From: Nyssa sinensis
Lineage: Eukaryota; Streptophyta; Magnoliopsida; Cornales; Nyssaceae
Direction: 5' to 3'
Length of the DNA stretch: 64,000 nucleotides
Assembly: GCA_008638375.1 (NCBI GenBank)
Contig: CM018031.1
Coordinates: 5,294,062-5,358,061 of the forward strand
The notes under the pieces were generated by a model. That model ran no database searches, was not told the DNA's origin, and was given only the letters and a program-made list of their open reading frames with translations. Position numbers and translations under genes: made by a program. Shown here piece by piece: positions 23,801 to 37,174 of this stretch (its first letter is position 1; every line of letters begins with the position of its first letter).

Positions 23801-24652
23801 TAAGCAGCTAAAAAGGCTGTTATGCCGACAACACAAGCAAATCCCGAGAATGCTTTTGGTACACTCCAAGCACCAACACGGCAATGTCCCCCTCCCCTCC
23901 CCTCCCTCTCCTCCTATATTCTATTAAAATAATTAAAACATATTTTATATGACGAGTAATACTATATTTCTTAAAATTATATTTCAAATTTTTATTTTAG
24001 ATGACTGTGATAGTGACATGATATTAGATAATTGATAATATTTAAAATTATGTAATTAATATGATTCTTTTACATCAGTATTACATCATTTAAAATAGAA
24101 ATTTGATATACAAATTTGAAGAAGCATAGCATTAAATTACAGGTGTCCATGTGATATCCCTCTCCTCGGGGCACCGGATATTTTCTTGCCAACCGCACAC
24201 TATTTTCCTAACATCTTGATCATTATAGAATTTTGGATACTAATTTAGTTGGGATAGTGCTTGCCTCCAAATCATCTACAGGAACTCTAGTACTTGGTTT
24301 CAAATCAGGAAATTGCCTTTTGCAGTAAGCACACCTCTTCCGACTTTGCTTTATCCTCGTTGCAAAAATTAACCCCACGTCCAACTCTGATTTATCGTCA
24401 TTGCCAAATCATTCTTATGTTGTATTTGGATCTTCTTATCTAAATAATTATCTAGTTAGCGTATTTACTGCATCAGATTTGGAGGACCACTGCATTACAG
24501 GCATGACCACCAGGATTCATGGGTGATTGCACATTTGATAGTAATTCTTTTTCAGACACTCACGAAGGGCTTGATTATGGGTTTTTGCTTCATATATAGT
24601 ATCAAGCCTACTGCAGAGGGCGTAGACTGAAGCAAGAAGTGGTGATTGCTAC
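20881..24652. other. Gene-free AT-rich interval
   Basis: I see no supportable gene. The interval holds AT microsatellites (near 20970-21020), a loose tandem of about 60 bp at roughly 22455-22600 (repeats of cctatcattttcctctttg with A runs), and a CT/C-rich stretch at about 23890-23920. The short open frames here have no recognisable motif. Confidence 0.5.
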
Positions 24653-25706
24653 TAGGTCTGGCAGCGAGTTATAAATAAATCGGGTCATTAATTAATTGAA
24701 TCCATATTTGATCCGAATTAGTTAGGCTGAATACAGCTTGGGTTATAAATAAGTCGGGTCAACTAAGATTTGACCTGCTATCTAATTTTCTTTTAAAAAT
24801 AAAATATTATCTAAGATTGTCATATCTCAATCAAGTAACATGACTAACAAAATTCATCATATTTCTATATTAAAGCTTTTGTGAATACACATTAAAAATT
24901 CTTTACTTCTTTATTAGTAGATCTAAAAAATTTGTATTTCTCTATCAGTAGATCTAATCAGGCAAATATTATGGTGATTTTTTTCACGTGTTCATTTTCT
25001 TTTCTAGCACGAACTAAATTGTCAAACTAGTAGCAACTTAAATAGCTGCTTTGATAGATAACATTATCTAGAAACCTAAACAAAGTTTGAAAGAGGATAA
25101 AAATTCATGTAGTTATCTCTGAACATTCATAACTTGAATAGGACTATAGGATTTCATAACTTCACTCATTAAAATTATCTAATGAAAATTTGTCACTTCA
25201 AGCTTCAAAAGAATAATGCAAATGGCAATATTAAAATAATATTATTCAAGAAAGACTAAATGAAAGTCATTCACTGATATCTCATAATGAAAAAAAAACT
25301 TTCAATCACTATCGATACATAAATTTTTTTTTGTTTCCACCGTAATATTCTCTGGAATGACTAATTTGAACTTTTATTAGAAATAAAAGGGAAAAAAATA
25401 ACAAAACTAATGTTTATGCAAGTTATATATATATATATATTAAGAAGGAAAATCTTAAACATCCATGAAAGAAAAGAACTATCCCCATTCATTCTGAAGA
25501 TGCTCTAATAAAAACAATTAATGTATCAACCATATATGACCATCATATTAATTTCTTTATACCGACCAGTTCTCAACCCTTAAAATTGGCAAGTTCATTT
25601 AACCTAATTCGTTTATGACCAGTCAAAAAAATATGACAACTCAACTCGTTAAATATTGGGCGAGTTTGAACGGGTTGGTGGATCCGGTTGGTATTTGCTG
25701 GGCCTA
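24653..25706. mobile_element. Non-autonomous hAT-type transposon with perfect 8-bp TSD
   Basis: Flanked by attgctac at 24645-24652 and 25707-25714, a perfect 8-bp duplication. The ends TAGGTCTGGCAGCGAG and, reverse-complemented, TAGGCCCAGCAAATAC form short imperfect TIRs. Subterminal sequence is rich in cgggtc/gacccg motifs in opposite orientations. The 1054-bp body is AT-rich and has no transposase frame, so it would need transposase supplied by another element. Confidence 0.78.
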
Positions 25707-26615
25707 ATTGCTACCCAAATTTTTTATGATTGATTTAAATCATGGTTTATTAGAACTTAGAAGTGTTGCAGCAATGGAAGTGTAAGGAGAGAGAGAGTTC
25801 CAGTGGAGAGAGGAAGTTTCAGTAGTGAGAGAGGGTGAGATAATTAAGTGGGAATATTTATTTTGTTTTGGGAGAAGATAAATTTGATATGGTATATTAA
25901 TTAATATATAGAGGGAGAGAAGTTAATAAAAAAATAGACCTATGGATGACATGGCCTGCCATGTCATAATGTCACACGTGGGAAAATACAAATTGGAAAA
26001 TAGCAACGCTACCCTTGTTGCAGTAATGTTATCATTTTTATCTCACTTTAACCATATTTTGTTATATAAGTAAAATTTATTATTTATTAAATAAACAATA
26101 TTTTCTAACTTATGTAAGAAGTGGGATAAAATAGTGCGAAAAAACCTAGCATTATCTTTTATTTAAGTAAAAAATAAAATATAAATAAAATTAAAAATCA
26201 CTGCATTTGTGCATAATGTAATTAAGAAACGAGTTCAAAAAGAGAAAACTAAAAATTTTACCTTATCGAGTTTAAAATTGAGATGACGCGAGAAACACGT
26301 TAAACAGTACAAAATTCAAAAAAACTGTAGTGGTACTTTTGAGATGGTTAAGTAAGGTATTAACTAACTAAAAGGAGAAGACAATTGTATTGTGCAAAAA
26401 AGGACGTTGAGACATACATACTGAAGTGAGGAAGACAAAAGAGGTGGAGTTTGCTGGGACTACAAGAAAGATATATTTTCCACTGTAATCTTGAATTGAA
26501 TCGCTTATATAAATTGTCATGTTTATATGGGTTGTAATTGTCAGGATTGCCAAAAACTACCCGTCGAAGGCAGCCCTTCGAACTTCCTTGCCAAACAAAC
26601 GAGAGTCATAGACTC

Positions 26616-27974
26616 ATGGTGATGGAGCCGAAACTATACGTGGCTGCAATGGAAGGCAAGACTGATGTCCTCCGGGAATGCATGAACCGGCAAGACGCCC
26701 AGCTAACCGCAAACAACAACACTGTCCTCCATGTTGCAGGTCCAGTTTGACCACGGTTCAGCCTGCGTGAAAGAGATCCTGACGACAATGGGATCCTCCC
26801 TACTATTTAGGGAGAATTCCAAAGGTGAGACTCCACTTCATATCGCGGCAAGGGAAGGACGAATAGATGCAGTCAAATATCTCATCGATTGTGCAAAAGC
26901 AGAAGGCAACGACCTCGAAAGTGGGGTCAAATGGGTCACAGTGATGCTGGGAAAGACGAATAAAGTAGCAGACACCGCCCTGCACATGGCCATTCGAAGT
27001 GTCTCTAAGAATCGTAGTGTTGTAGTTAAAATGTTGACAGAAGAAAACCCCGAGTCTTCAAATTCAGCCAATAATGCCGAGGAGACTCCACTTTACTTGG
27101 CTGCCGAGAGGAACCACTGCGACATTGTGTCTGAAATCGTGACAACTTGCCCACCATCAGCTTACGGTGGCCCTCAGGGTAGAACAGTTTTACACGCAGC
27201 AGTAATTAGATGTTGTGAAGGTAGTTACTAAATTTGTTTCTTCAACTGTTTTTACTTACGGAAGCAATCAAATTGCTTATCAGTTTCTTTTTCAGTGTGT
27301 GTGAAAGCTATATGCAGGTGGAAGCAAGAACTAACAACTAAAGTCGACAAAAATGGATGGACACCACTTCACTATGCTGCAAGATTTGGTTACGGAGCCA
27401 TGGTTAAGGAACTACTTGATGTGGATCAATCCGTTGCATACCTTCGCATTGCAGACAACGATGAAAAGAACACGGCTCTTCACATAGCAGCTAGTGGAGG
27501 TTATGAAGGCATAATGACACTACTTTTAACACGTTGTCCAGATATTTGGGAGATGACGAATGGTAAAGGCCAAAATATTCTCCATATTGCAATTGAGAAT
27601 GAGGAACAAAATGTAGTTAAATTCATATTGGGAAAGCCTTGGCATACCAACCTTATAAATCAGCCAGACGAAGAAGGCAATACACCTCTCCATCTATTTG
27701 CTGCCTCCAACAATTCACTTATGCTCGATCTCAATACGCTGAAACAAAATTCAGATTTTAATGCCTTCAACAAGAATAACTTGACTCCTCTCGACATAAC
27801 AAAAGACAGTGACCAATATACAAGAGGACGGGTAAGGATCGCTCACTGTGACTTCCTTTCAAATTTCATTTCGATCACAATATATATATATATGTACAAT
27901 AATTAAAGTCAATCTTCTTTCTACAGTGGCGCATCCAAAATTTTTTCTTCTTAGGGGGGCCCACAGAACACAAG
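26616..27974 (+). CDS. Ankyrin-PGG gene 2, ankyrin exons
   Basis: Tandem paralogue of the gene at 2053. Exons at 26616-27220, 27296-27831 and 27927-27974. Start MVMEPKLYVAAMEGK. Exon 2 is exactly as long (536 nt) as its counterpart and carries NGWTPLHYAARFG, NTALHIAASGGYEG and NTPLHLFAASNN ankyrin repeats. The 48-nt small exon is also the same length. Exon 1 has a one-base excess at 26739-26740 (atgttgcagg where gene 1 has atgttgcag), which shifts the frame after VLHVA. Removing it makes all phases agree and gives about 579 residues with the PGG exon at 37930. The 40-residue hydrophobic exon 3 of gene 1 is absent. This is either a real frameshift allele or a consensus error. Confidence 0.82.
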
Positions 27975-28375
27975 GTAAGAATTTTTTTTAAGGGATGCTA
28001 TACTTCACACCTATTTTTTCTATCTCAGCATTATTTACATAATATATTGAAAAAGTTTAAAGTTTTCTCCCCTCTCCTCCTATCTCTATGTAAGGTGAGA
28101 GCTCAAGATAAGAAAAGTAGATGGAAAGCATATTATCAATTTTATTTTATTTTATTTTATTTTTGGGTAAAGTACAGTTGAGATCCTTTTTTTTTTTTTT
28201 AACTAAAAATGAATTCTTGTATTGTAATTCTATTTTATTTAACGACATATCTCGATCAATTAAACCAAACATTATTATGTTTTTTTATTATTTCTATCAA
28301 AGTTAATGTTAGTCACCCCCACTGCTAGTACGATTCGTGATATGAACTATATATCGCTTTTTTTTATCGATGCAT

Positions 28376-29840
28376 TTTTTATTTTATTTTTTTGAGCAAG
28401 AAAGAGAGAAAAATTTATTGATATAGAAAAATGTACAAGACATAAATGCCACAATACATCAATAAGGTTAAATGTCAAAGACATCAGAGACCCAAGTTTC
28501 ATCCCAATGAGAGTATTTCCTACCCTTACATCTTAACTCATACAATGACACACTCTGCGCTGATCGAAGCCAAAAATAAAAAACCAAAGCAATAGATCCC
28601 ACAAAAACAACCCAGCCAGAACCTTTTTAAAACTAAAGATATAAAACCACTGTCAATCCACACCTTCTAGATAGAGAAGAAGAAACGGATGAAGCAGCCC
28701 TAAAACAGGATCTGCACCACAAATAGAATAAAAAACCAATTCCTGCCAAGAAAATTAATTCCAATAGACACTAACGGATGCTATCTTTCAACTGCTTGAA
28801 ATTAAAAGCGAAGTCAGTGATTGATACACTCTGAAGATCCATGTTATTCTTCACCCATAATGCTATTCTCACTTTGATTACTTCACAGATAGAGTCCCAA
28901 TCCGGAGTTTTTTTTTTTTTTTTTTGGTTGAAAATACAATCATTTCTAATTCTCAATATAGTCCAAATGTCTGCAAGAGGGGCAACTCTCCAAATCTGGT
29001 TGATCTTATTCAAATTCACACCAAGCTACCATGAGAACAATTGATTAATCGACCCCTGAAGAACCCAACAGAAGCCCCACCGATCAATACACTTTGCCCA
29101 AACACCCCATAACTTCTTACAAAGAAGTAAAACATGATCAGCCGTTTCCAACTCGGATCTGCAGAACTGAGAGATGGCAGACTCCCGATTTTCCAAAACC
29201 CCAATTTTTAGAAGAAAATTTCCGGACTTGATTCTGCCTTTCCATGCAAGTGAAAAATCTAACACTGGAAGGGGGTAGATTATTCCATAGATGATTCAAA
29301 GATTTCCTCCTGAATCCCAAGAAAGATTCATACTGTTTGTAAAGACAATTCACAGAAAAACAGCCCAAGGGAGCCTTCTTCCATCTGATATCATCGGATT
29401 GGTTCAAATTTAAAAAAGAAGCGGAACATACCTGGGCTTTTTGGTTCATTAGATTCTCCTCCTCCCAAGCAAATAATCTTCTCCTGAACACATGGAGCCA
29501 ACTGAAAGCTTTACTAAATATGGTAATACCTTCAGATAATGAAATCTTCTTATTGATCACTAAACTGAATAGCCTAGGGAATGAATAGCACAATGGTCTG
29601 TTTTGAAACCAAACATCTTCCCAAAAAGAGATCTGATTTCCATTTCCAATTATGAACTCAGAGTTGAAAATAAAAAACTCAAACAGAGTTCTATTTACAG
29701 ACCCAATTCTTAAGATATCCAGCCATAATCTTGACGACTTTCTACATGCCATACCACTGGGGAGCCAGGATTCTTGGGGGAAATCATATTTATCACATAT
29801 CAGTTTCCTCCATAAAGATCTTTTTTCCACACTAAATCTC
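28376..29840 (-). mobile_element. LINE A, 3' portion (RT C-terminus), split by copia 2
   Basis: On the minus strand the 29830-28771 frames show the end of a plant L1-type ORF2. There is a GNGNQISFWEDVWFQNRPL segment and a zf-RVT-like segment with LWNNLPPSSVRFFTCM, SELETADHVLLLC and an NDCIFNQ-KKKKK run. The A-rich 3' end faces 28376. The 7-bp gatgcat occurs just outside (28369-28375) and again at 35705-35711, bracketing LINE A. Copia 2 inserted at 29841-35121, so the upstream part continues at 35122. Frameshifts make it inactive. Confidence 0.82.
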
Positions 29841-32800
29841 TGTTAACCAATCCTGCTATCAGCAAAGCAACTGCAACAAGCCAAAACAGCCCAACTGACT
29901 CCAACAGAATCCAGCTGGCTGTAACAAACTGGAGTTTGTTACTGATATATATATAGTGTGATGAAATAATGTAACGTGTGAAGAAAGAAGTAATGAAAGA
30001 AAATCTGATTTTTCCCTCTCTAAAGTCTCTGGCCTGTTCCTCCTCTTTGACGCTCTGTATCTCTCTCTATCAATGGTGAACAAGTTCACTATTAATTATA
30101 TAAGATTCTCACAGTTTCTTCATGGTATTAGAGCCTGCTCAAAACCTACATCTCAAGAAAAGATCCATAAAAGTTGCTCCTTATGGCAACTACTACTTCA
30201 AATTCGAACACAAATTCAGCAATCTGAGCCTCTGCAACTCTCAATCCTCCTCAATCATCAATCTTCCTCCTCTCCAATATCTGTAATCTAATCACTACAA
30301 GGCTGGATTCCAGCAATTATGTTGCTTGAAAATTTCAGATCTCATCCATCCTAAGAGCACATTCTCTCATCGACTACATTGATGGCACACATCCATGTCC
30401 AAGCAAATTCATTCAAGATGAAAGAGGTGCTGGAAGTGCTCAGATCAATCCAGACTATCAGATCTGGAATACTCAAGACCAAGCTCTCATGACTCTACTC
30501 AATGCCACCCTATCTCAAACTGCACTCTCTCATGTCATAGGATATTCAGCATCCAGAAATGCTTGGCTAGCCTTGGAAAGGAGATACTCTGCATCAACCA
30601 AGTTTAACATCCTCCAACTAAAATCTTCCTTACACAACATCTCCAAAGGTAAGGATTCTATAGACTTGTACATTCAGAAAATCAAACAAGCTAGAGATAG
30701 CCTAGCTTCTGTATCTATCTTGATAGAGGATGATGACATCTTACTCTATGTCTTGAATGGATTGCCTCAAGAGTACAATGCCTTCAAGACCTCAATAAGA
30801 AAAAGATATGAAAATATTACACTTGAAGAAGTTTATGCAATGTTGAAAATTGAGGAGCAGACAATTGAATTTGTCCTATAAACAGAACCACATCTCTCCA
30901 TTCCCTGGAGCCATGATGGCCTCCAACTATAGACCAAACTTGAAGAAGTTTATGCAATGTTGAAAATTGAGGAGTAGACAATTGAATCTGTCCATAAACA
31001 GAACCACACCTCTTCATTCCCTGGAGCCATGATGGCCTCCAACTATAGACCAAACTTCTCATCTAACAGAGGATATTCTCCATTCAATTCCTCTGGCAGA
31101 AGCAGAGGCAGAGGTAGGTTCAACAACAGAGGAGGAAGAATGAACTCCTTTGGTAGATTCCATTCATCAAATTTTGGCTAATCCAATCCTTTGTTTCACA
31201 CAAAGCAGCCACAACAGTCCAATCAAAGATCCAACAACTCACAACTTGTTGTTTGTCAAATCTGCAACAAAAATGGCCACAATGCACTAGATTGCTACCA
31301 CAGATTGGATTTTTCATACCAAGGGAAACATCCATCTCCCCAACTAACTGCCATGTCTGCATCCTACAACACTAGATATGATAGTTCCCTCAACAATCCA
31401 AACTACTCGTACACTAGATATGATAGTTCCCTCAACAATCCAAACTACTGGTACACAGATATAGGAGCTACCAACCACATTACTGCTGATCTAGCCAATC
31501 TCAACTTTCCAATTGAGTACCAAGGAGATGACAATATCACAGTAGCCAATGGTCAAGCCCTTGACATATCACACTCTGGTCAGTCCTCTATTCAAGCCAA
31601 TGATCACACATTCAGATTGAACATTGTTCTCTGTGTACCTTCTATGGCCACTAATCTACTGTCAGTTCATTAGTTTTGCAAGGACAATCACTGCAGATTT
31701 ATATTTGACATTGATATGTTTCAAATACAGGACAAAGCCACTAAGTAGTTCTTCTTCCAAGGGCCCCTCTAATCATGGCTTATATCCATTGCCAGCCAGC
31801 TCCATCACCAAACATCCAGCTCACTCACCACAAACACAATTTTATTTTCAGCACTACAATAAACATTGTGCCAATCATAGTCCTCGACAAAGGAATAAGT
31901 CTTCAGACAACTCCAATACTGCATACTTAGGCAAACATGTATCAACTACGCTATGGCATGACAGATTGGGCCACCCCTCCACAGCTACTCTACTAGTCAA
32001 TTCTCTCATCTGCTTCAATTACTGCTCCACTCTACCAACACTACCTCATTAGCAAGATGACCAGACTGTCTTTTCCTCTCTCCACTACAGTCTCTACTGC
32101 TCCACTACAATTAGTTCATTAGTGACTTGTGGGGGCTAGCCCCACACACTTCCTTTAATAGCTTTACATACTATGTGTCCTTTGTTGATGATTTCAGTAG
32201 GTTTACATGGTTTTATCCATTGAAACATAAATCTGATCTGTTCATTACCTTTTACAAGTTTAAGGCCTATGTAGAAAAATTATTTTCTAATAGTATAAAG
32301 ACATTCAAATCTGGTAGGGGGAAGGGGAATACAATAAAACAGAACTCACAAAACTACTTACTCAGTCTGGCATCCTATCATGAGAGGTCATGTCCTCACA
32401 TCCCTCAGCAAAATGGTATTGCTGAGAGGAAGCACTAGGCATATTGTAGAAATTGGTCTTACTCTAATATCCAGAGCCTCTCTACCACTCAAGTATTGGA
32501 CCTTGGCATTCTTAACATCAACCTATCTTATCAATAGAATGCCTACAAGAGTTCTATCCCACATCTCTCCCTATGAGAAGTTAGTTTCACTCTCTTCTTG
32601 ATTACACAGTCCTCAAGACCTTTGGTTGTGCCTGTTACCCCATCCTCAAACCATATTCCCATAACAAAATGCAACCCAAAACCACACAATGTACTTTCCT
32701 AGGCTATGCCCTTAACTACAAAGGCTTCTATTGCCTTGACCACTCCACCAACAAGATATATGTCACCAGACATGTACTCTTTGATGAAACTACCTATCCA

Positions 32801-35121
32801 TTCCATCATCTTAATTCTCTCCCAACCTCAACTTATAATCTAAAAACCTGGCTTATTCCCTCAACTTCACTTGTAGGCTCCATTCCTTCCCAATCTCCCT
32901 CTATTGATCAAAATTCATCACCATAGCCTTCTATCCATCAGACCCCTACCTCTACACGCTTTCCTCTCATACTATCACAAACACTCTCTGCTCCCTCACA
33001 GCAACTCAACTGCACTCCACCTATAGACACTTTACCATCTTCCCCAATAACCAATTGCTCAATTCTGGAAAATCAACCAACAACTCAACTGCATTCAACC
33101 AATCATCCAACCTCTCAACTCTCAGCCACTAGTTCAGAACCATGCCACTAACATAAATCAACACCCAATGGTGACAAGATCTAAATTGGGCATCTCTAAG
33201 AAAAAGACTTTCACAACAGTCACCTCTCTTAACACCTTAGAATCTTATACTGAGCCTCAGTCCTTTACTGCAGCTAATAAAACTTTCAGCTTGAAGGAAA
33301 GCCATGGCTGAAGAGTTCACTACTCTTCATCAACAGCACACTTGGACACTCGTACCTCTTCCACCCAACAAAAATGTGGTGGGATGTAAGTGGGTGTACA
33401 AACTTAAACTAAAATTCAGATGGCTGCATATCAAGACACAAAGCCAGACTTGGGGCCAAGGGCTACCATCAGGAGGCATATCTTGATTATGATGAAACCT
33501 TTAGCCTTGTGGTAAAACACACAGTTGTGAGTACTATGCTTGCTTTGGCTGCTCACTTCAACTGGCCTCTAAGGCAATTAGATATCAAAAATGCATTCCT
33601 ACATGGCCACCTCAAAGAGGAAGTTTACATGTGCCAACCTCAAGGATTCATAGACCCCAATTACCCTACTATGTTTGTAAACTCAATAAATTCATATATG
33701 GTCTCAAGCAAGCCCCTAGGGCTTGGTTTGAGAGTTTCACCTTTCACCTATTGACCTTAAACTTCACTCAATCTATAGTTGATACCTTCCTCTTTCTCAG
33801 ACACCAAGGCTCCTCTACTACAATCCTCATTTTATATGTTGATGATATTATAGTAACAGGTAATGATCCCTCCTATGTCCAAACTCTAATTCATTAACTA
33901 AGTCAAGCATTTGATATAAAAGACTTGGGCCCTTCTACATTATTTCGTAGGCCTGGAAATCTCCCACACTCCCCAAGGCCTATTTGTTTCTTAACAAAAG
34001 TACCTCAAATATCTTCTTATAAAAGCTCAAATACTTGACTGCAAGGCCTACAAAACTCCATGTCCCTCTACCTTTCACCTAAGTAAAACATCTGGCCAAC
34101 CACTCTTACACCCCACTCCTTTCAGATCCTTAATTGGAGCCCTACAATATCCAACCTTCACCATACCAGATATCTCATTTGCTGTTAACACAGTCTGTCA
34201 ACATATGCACAATCCAACAGACAATCATTTCTCAACTGTCAAAAGGATTCTGAGGTATCTCAAGGGCAGTCTCACTGTTGGCCTTCATTACCATCCTACA
34301 GCTTTAACTCTTAAGGCCTACTCAGATGCAGACTGAGCAGGTGATCCACTTGATAGGAAATCAACCACTGGCCTCCTTCTCTACCTTGGTTCTAGTCCAA
34401 TTCACTGGAGTGCCAAGAAACAGAGCACTGTCGCCAAGTCCTCCACAAAAGCCGAGTATAAGGCCATGACAATCACAACAGATGAATTATCATGGGTTAA
34501 AATGATCTTCTAAGACCTCCACTTGTATCTCAAACAACCTCCTAGTTCTCTACTATGATAATATCTCAGCCATAGCGTTGGCATCCAATCCAGTATTCCA
34601 TGGCAGAACTAAACACATAGAAATAGATTTCCATTATGTCAGAAAACAGGTTACAAGAAAGGCCATCATGCTGCACTTAGTACCCTCTGAAGATCAACTT
34701 GCTAACATCTTCACCAAAGGCCTTCCCTCAAACAGGTTCCTCACTCTAAGGTCCAAACTGCTGGCCTTCACCGCTGCCATCAATTTGCAAGGGGATGTTA
34801 ACCAATCCTGCTCTCAGCAAAGCACAGAAACTGCAACAAGCCTAAAACAACCCAACCGACTCCAACAAAATCCAACTACCTGTAACAAACTGTAACATAC
34901 TGTAACAAACCAGAGTTTGTTACTGATATATATATATATATATATATATATAGTGTGATGAAATAATGTAATGTGTGAAGAAAGAAGTAATGAAAGAAAA
35001 TCTAGTTTTTCCCTTTCTAAAGTCTTTGGCCTGTTCCTCCTCTTCCGAACTCTCTCTATCTCTCTGTATCAATGATGAACAAGTTCACTATTGATTATAT
35101 CTAATTTTCACAGTTTCTTCA
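29841..35121 (+). mobile_element. Ty1/copia retrotransposon 2, inserted in LINE A
   Basis: LTRs at 29841-30122 and 34796-35121 (TGTTAACCAATCCTGC...TTTCTTCA). They differ chiefly by a longer AT run and a short taacaaactg duplication in the 3' copy. A perfect 5-bp duplication atctc flanks it (29836-29840 and 35122-35126). The primer site tggtattagagc starts at 30123, and a polypurine tract (caagggga) abuts the 3' LTR. Recognisable in order: gag (30489-30881), a CCHC knuckle CQICNKNGHNALDC (about 31254), protease region, integrase (WHDRLGHPST, FVDDFSRFTWFYPLKHK, PQQNGIAERKH), RT (LDIKNAFLHGHLKEEVYM, YVDDIIVTGND) and RNase H (34578-34895). Stops, frameshifts and an internal gag duplication inactivate it. 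Confidence 0.94.
30489..34895 (+). pseudogene. Broken copia 2 gag-pol
   Basis: Fragments follow copia order but are broken by many stops. In gag, about 117 bp (aagaagtttatgcaatgttg onward) is tandemly duplicated at 30823 and 30940, and the second copy carries a TAG. A second small duplication repeats TRYDSSLNNPNY near 31370-31445. The protease-like motif reads DIGA instead of the usual D(S/T)GA. The RT keeps a YVDD box. RNase H ends with EDQLANIFTKGLPSNRF, followed by the 3' LTR. No intact polyprotein is possible. Confidence 0.88.
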
Positions 35122-35704
35122 ATCTCCACCACTACTTTAATAAGAAACATATGTTAATAGGTTTTAAGCATCTAAAACCTAGGCCTACGCGACCTTTAGG
35201 TTTTAATAGATCCATCCACTTAACTAAGTGAATATTTTTCTTTGAATCATCACCCCCCATAAGAATCTAGCATGTATACTTTCAATCTCTTTAGCAACTC
35301 CAGATGGAAATCTTGAATGGAGCCATGAAATAAATTGGAAGACTACTAAGAACCGACTTTATAAGAACTAGTCTGCCCCCAAAGGTTAAAAATCTCCTCT
35401 TCCATCCAGACAATCTTTTCATCACTTTCTCAATGACTAGAATCCACAATTTCTTCTAACTCGGACTTGATCTCAATGGGAGACCCAAGTATTTAAAGGT
35501 AGGTTCTGGGAATTACGTCTTAGCAAAGTTGCAAAATCTGAGGCCTGTTGATCCGAAATTCTAACTTCACATAAGACACTTTTCTGAAGTTTATTTTCAG
35601 ACTTGAAATCATCTCAAAGCATCTTAGAATTTTTTTAACATTACAAATTTCATCCAATTAGCATTACAAAATATCATTGTGTCATTCATGAATTGAAGAT
35701 GAGA
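35122..35704 (-). mobile_element. LINE A, upstream RT portion
   Basis: On the minus strand this gives the middle of an L1-type RT with frameshifts: an FPEPTFKYLGLPLRSSPS-like segment, KLWILVIEKVMKRLSGWKRR, FLTFGGRLVLIKSVLSSLP. That is the usual order upstream of the segment at 29830. It ends before gatgcat at 35705, which matches the sequence beyond the other end of LINE A. The element is 5'-truncated. Confidence 0.75.
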
Positions 35705-35739
35705 GATGCATAGATCATTTTAGCATTCTTTTTCATTTT

Positions 35740-36660
35740 TGTTATACATAACTATACTACCTTGTTTCTTTTTTATTTTATCTCTTATTCATGTTACTTT
35801 AACTATCTTACGAATGTGTTCGTCTCTAATTTTATTTTTTCTTGTTTATGTCGAACACACTTCTCCAATTAACCCATATTATTTTAATTACATGAGTAAC
35901 ATCGTCTCTAATTATCTTTTTTGATAAATAAGTGAACCTAGATAACCGTATTCATTATTTCCCCATTTACGTTTCTAGTTTTACTAAAGTCACACTTCTT
36001 TATTTTATAAGCAAAGAAGAACACTTATATTGATGCAAAAAAAAGCACAAGAAATACATACATTACATCAAAAAAGCAAGGGAAAGAAAGAGAAAAATGG
36101 ATGGGGGCAATGAGGCATCTAAGCAGGCCAACAATAAAACCACTTATCGACTAAAGTCACACTTAAGATATTTAATTTTTGTCTTGTTTAACTTGAACCT
36201 TCTTGATTCTAAAGTTTATCTCAAAATCTCTAATTTAACATTTATCACTTTTCTAGTTTCATCAAGCAAAATAATGCTATCATTAAAAAAAATACACCGT
36301 GAAACTTCATCCTATATAAATCTACTTAATCAGTTCATCTATTACCAAAATATAAAGCAAAAAGGGTAAGGACCTATTGCTGACAATCTACTGTAATTGA
36401 AAGTTTACTTATTTCTCTAACATTTGTCCTCGCGATAGTCATAGTGACATCAAACACAACTTTTATCTTTTTAATAGTATATCATTTTGTAATTCATTTC
36501 CCTTTTGAAACCCACATTATTAAATATCGAGGGATTCTATCATAGGTTTTTCTCTAGGTCGATAAATATCATATGAAAATCCTTTTTCTTTTCTTTACAT
36601 TTATCCATAAGTCTTTCTAATAAACAAATACCTTCCATTTGTTGACCTCCCTAACATAAA
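35740..36660 (-). mobile_element. LINE B, older RT fragment
   Basis: A different LINE from A. Minus-strand reading of about 36660-36400 gives IFIDLEKTYDRIPR, close to the FIDLEKAYDRVPR motif of one plant RT class. This is followed by a degenerate ARTNVREISKLSIT-like stretch and, in 35997-35740, NKIRDEHIRKIVKV. Many stops and AT drift indicate age. A short LINE-like insertion (35998-36149) splits it. Confidence 0.65.
35998..36149 (-). mobile_element. 5'-truncated LINE copy (152 bp) with 15-bp TSD
   Basis: Bounded by actaaagtcacactt at 35983-35997 and again at 36150-36164, a perfect 15-bp duplication. The insert reads on the minus strand as a short LINE 3' UTR ending TTTGCTTATAAAATAAAG. It interrupts LINE B: the RT frame of LINE B resumes on the other side. 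Confidence 0.85.
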
Positions 36661-37127
36661 CTTAAATTCATTCACTAATATAGTTGTCTCATGTTTAAAT
36701 TTGTGCTCGATCATTCATTCTCAGAATGTTATCATTTAACTTATTAATTTAATATCATAATAATATGTACAATTTTGAATATCCCTTTAATTTTATATAT
36801 AGATATTAAAATATTTTTTCATCACTCATCAAAGATTTTCTTAACAAGTATGATATTATTAAATAATTTTTTTTGCCTAAACACACCTTCATTCGAAAAT
36901 GTCCAATAGTCTAATTTAGCTAGTGGTCCATCTCATGAAAGAATTAAATATATAAATTGTCAACAAATGTCAAATTTTTTAATATTTTTTATTGGCTTAT
37001 AATATATAACAATTATTTCTAAATATCTTATCATTCATTTAACCAATCTAGCCCTAAACCTTCCAAATAAAAGACTTGTTCATTTTTCAACTTAAAACAT
37101 TCAAAGTTACATAATTCCAACGACATT

Positions 37128-37130
37128 CAA

Positions 37131-37174
<44 letters not shown>
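37128..37174. repeat. (AT)n(GT)n microsatellite
   Basis: A run of AT dinucleotides followed by about 14 GT units, in the last intron of ankyrin-PGG gene 2. Confidence 0.9.
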
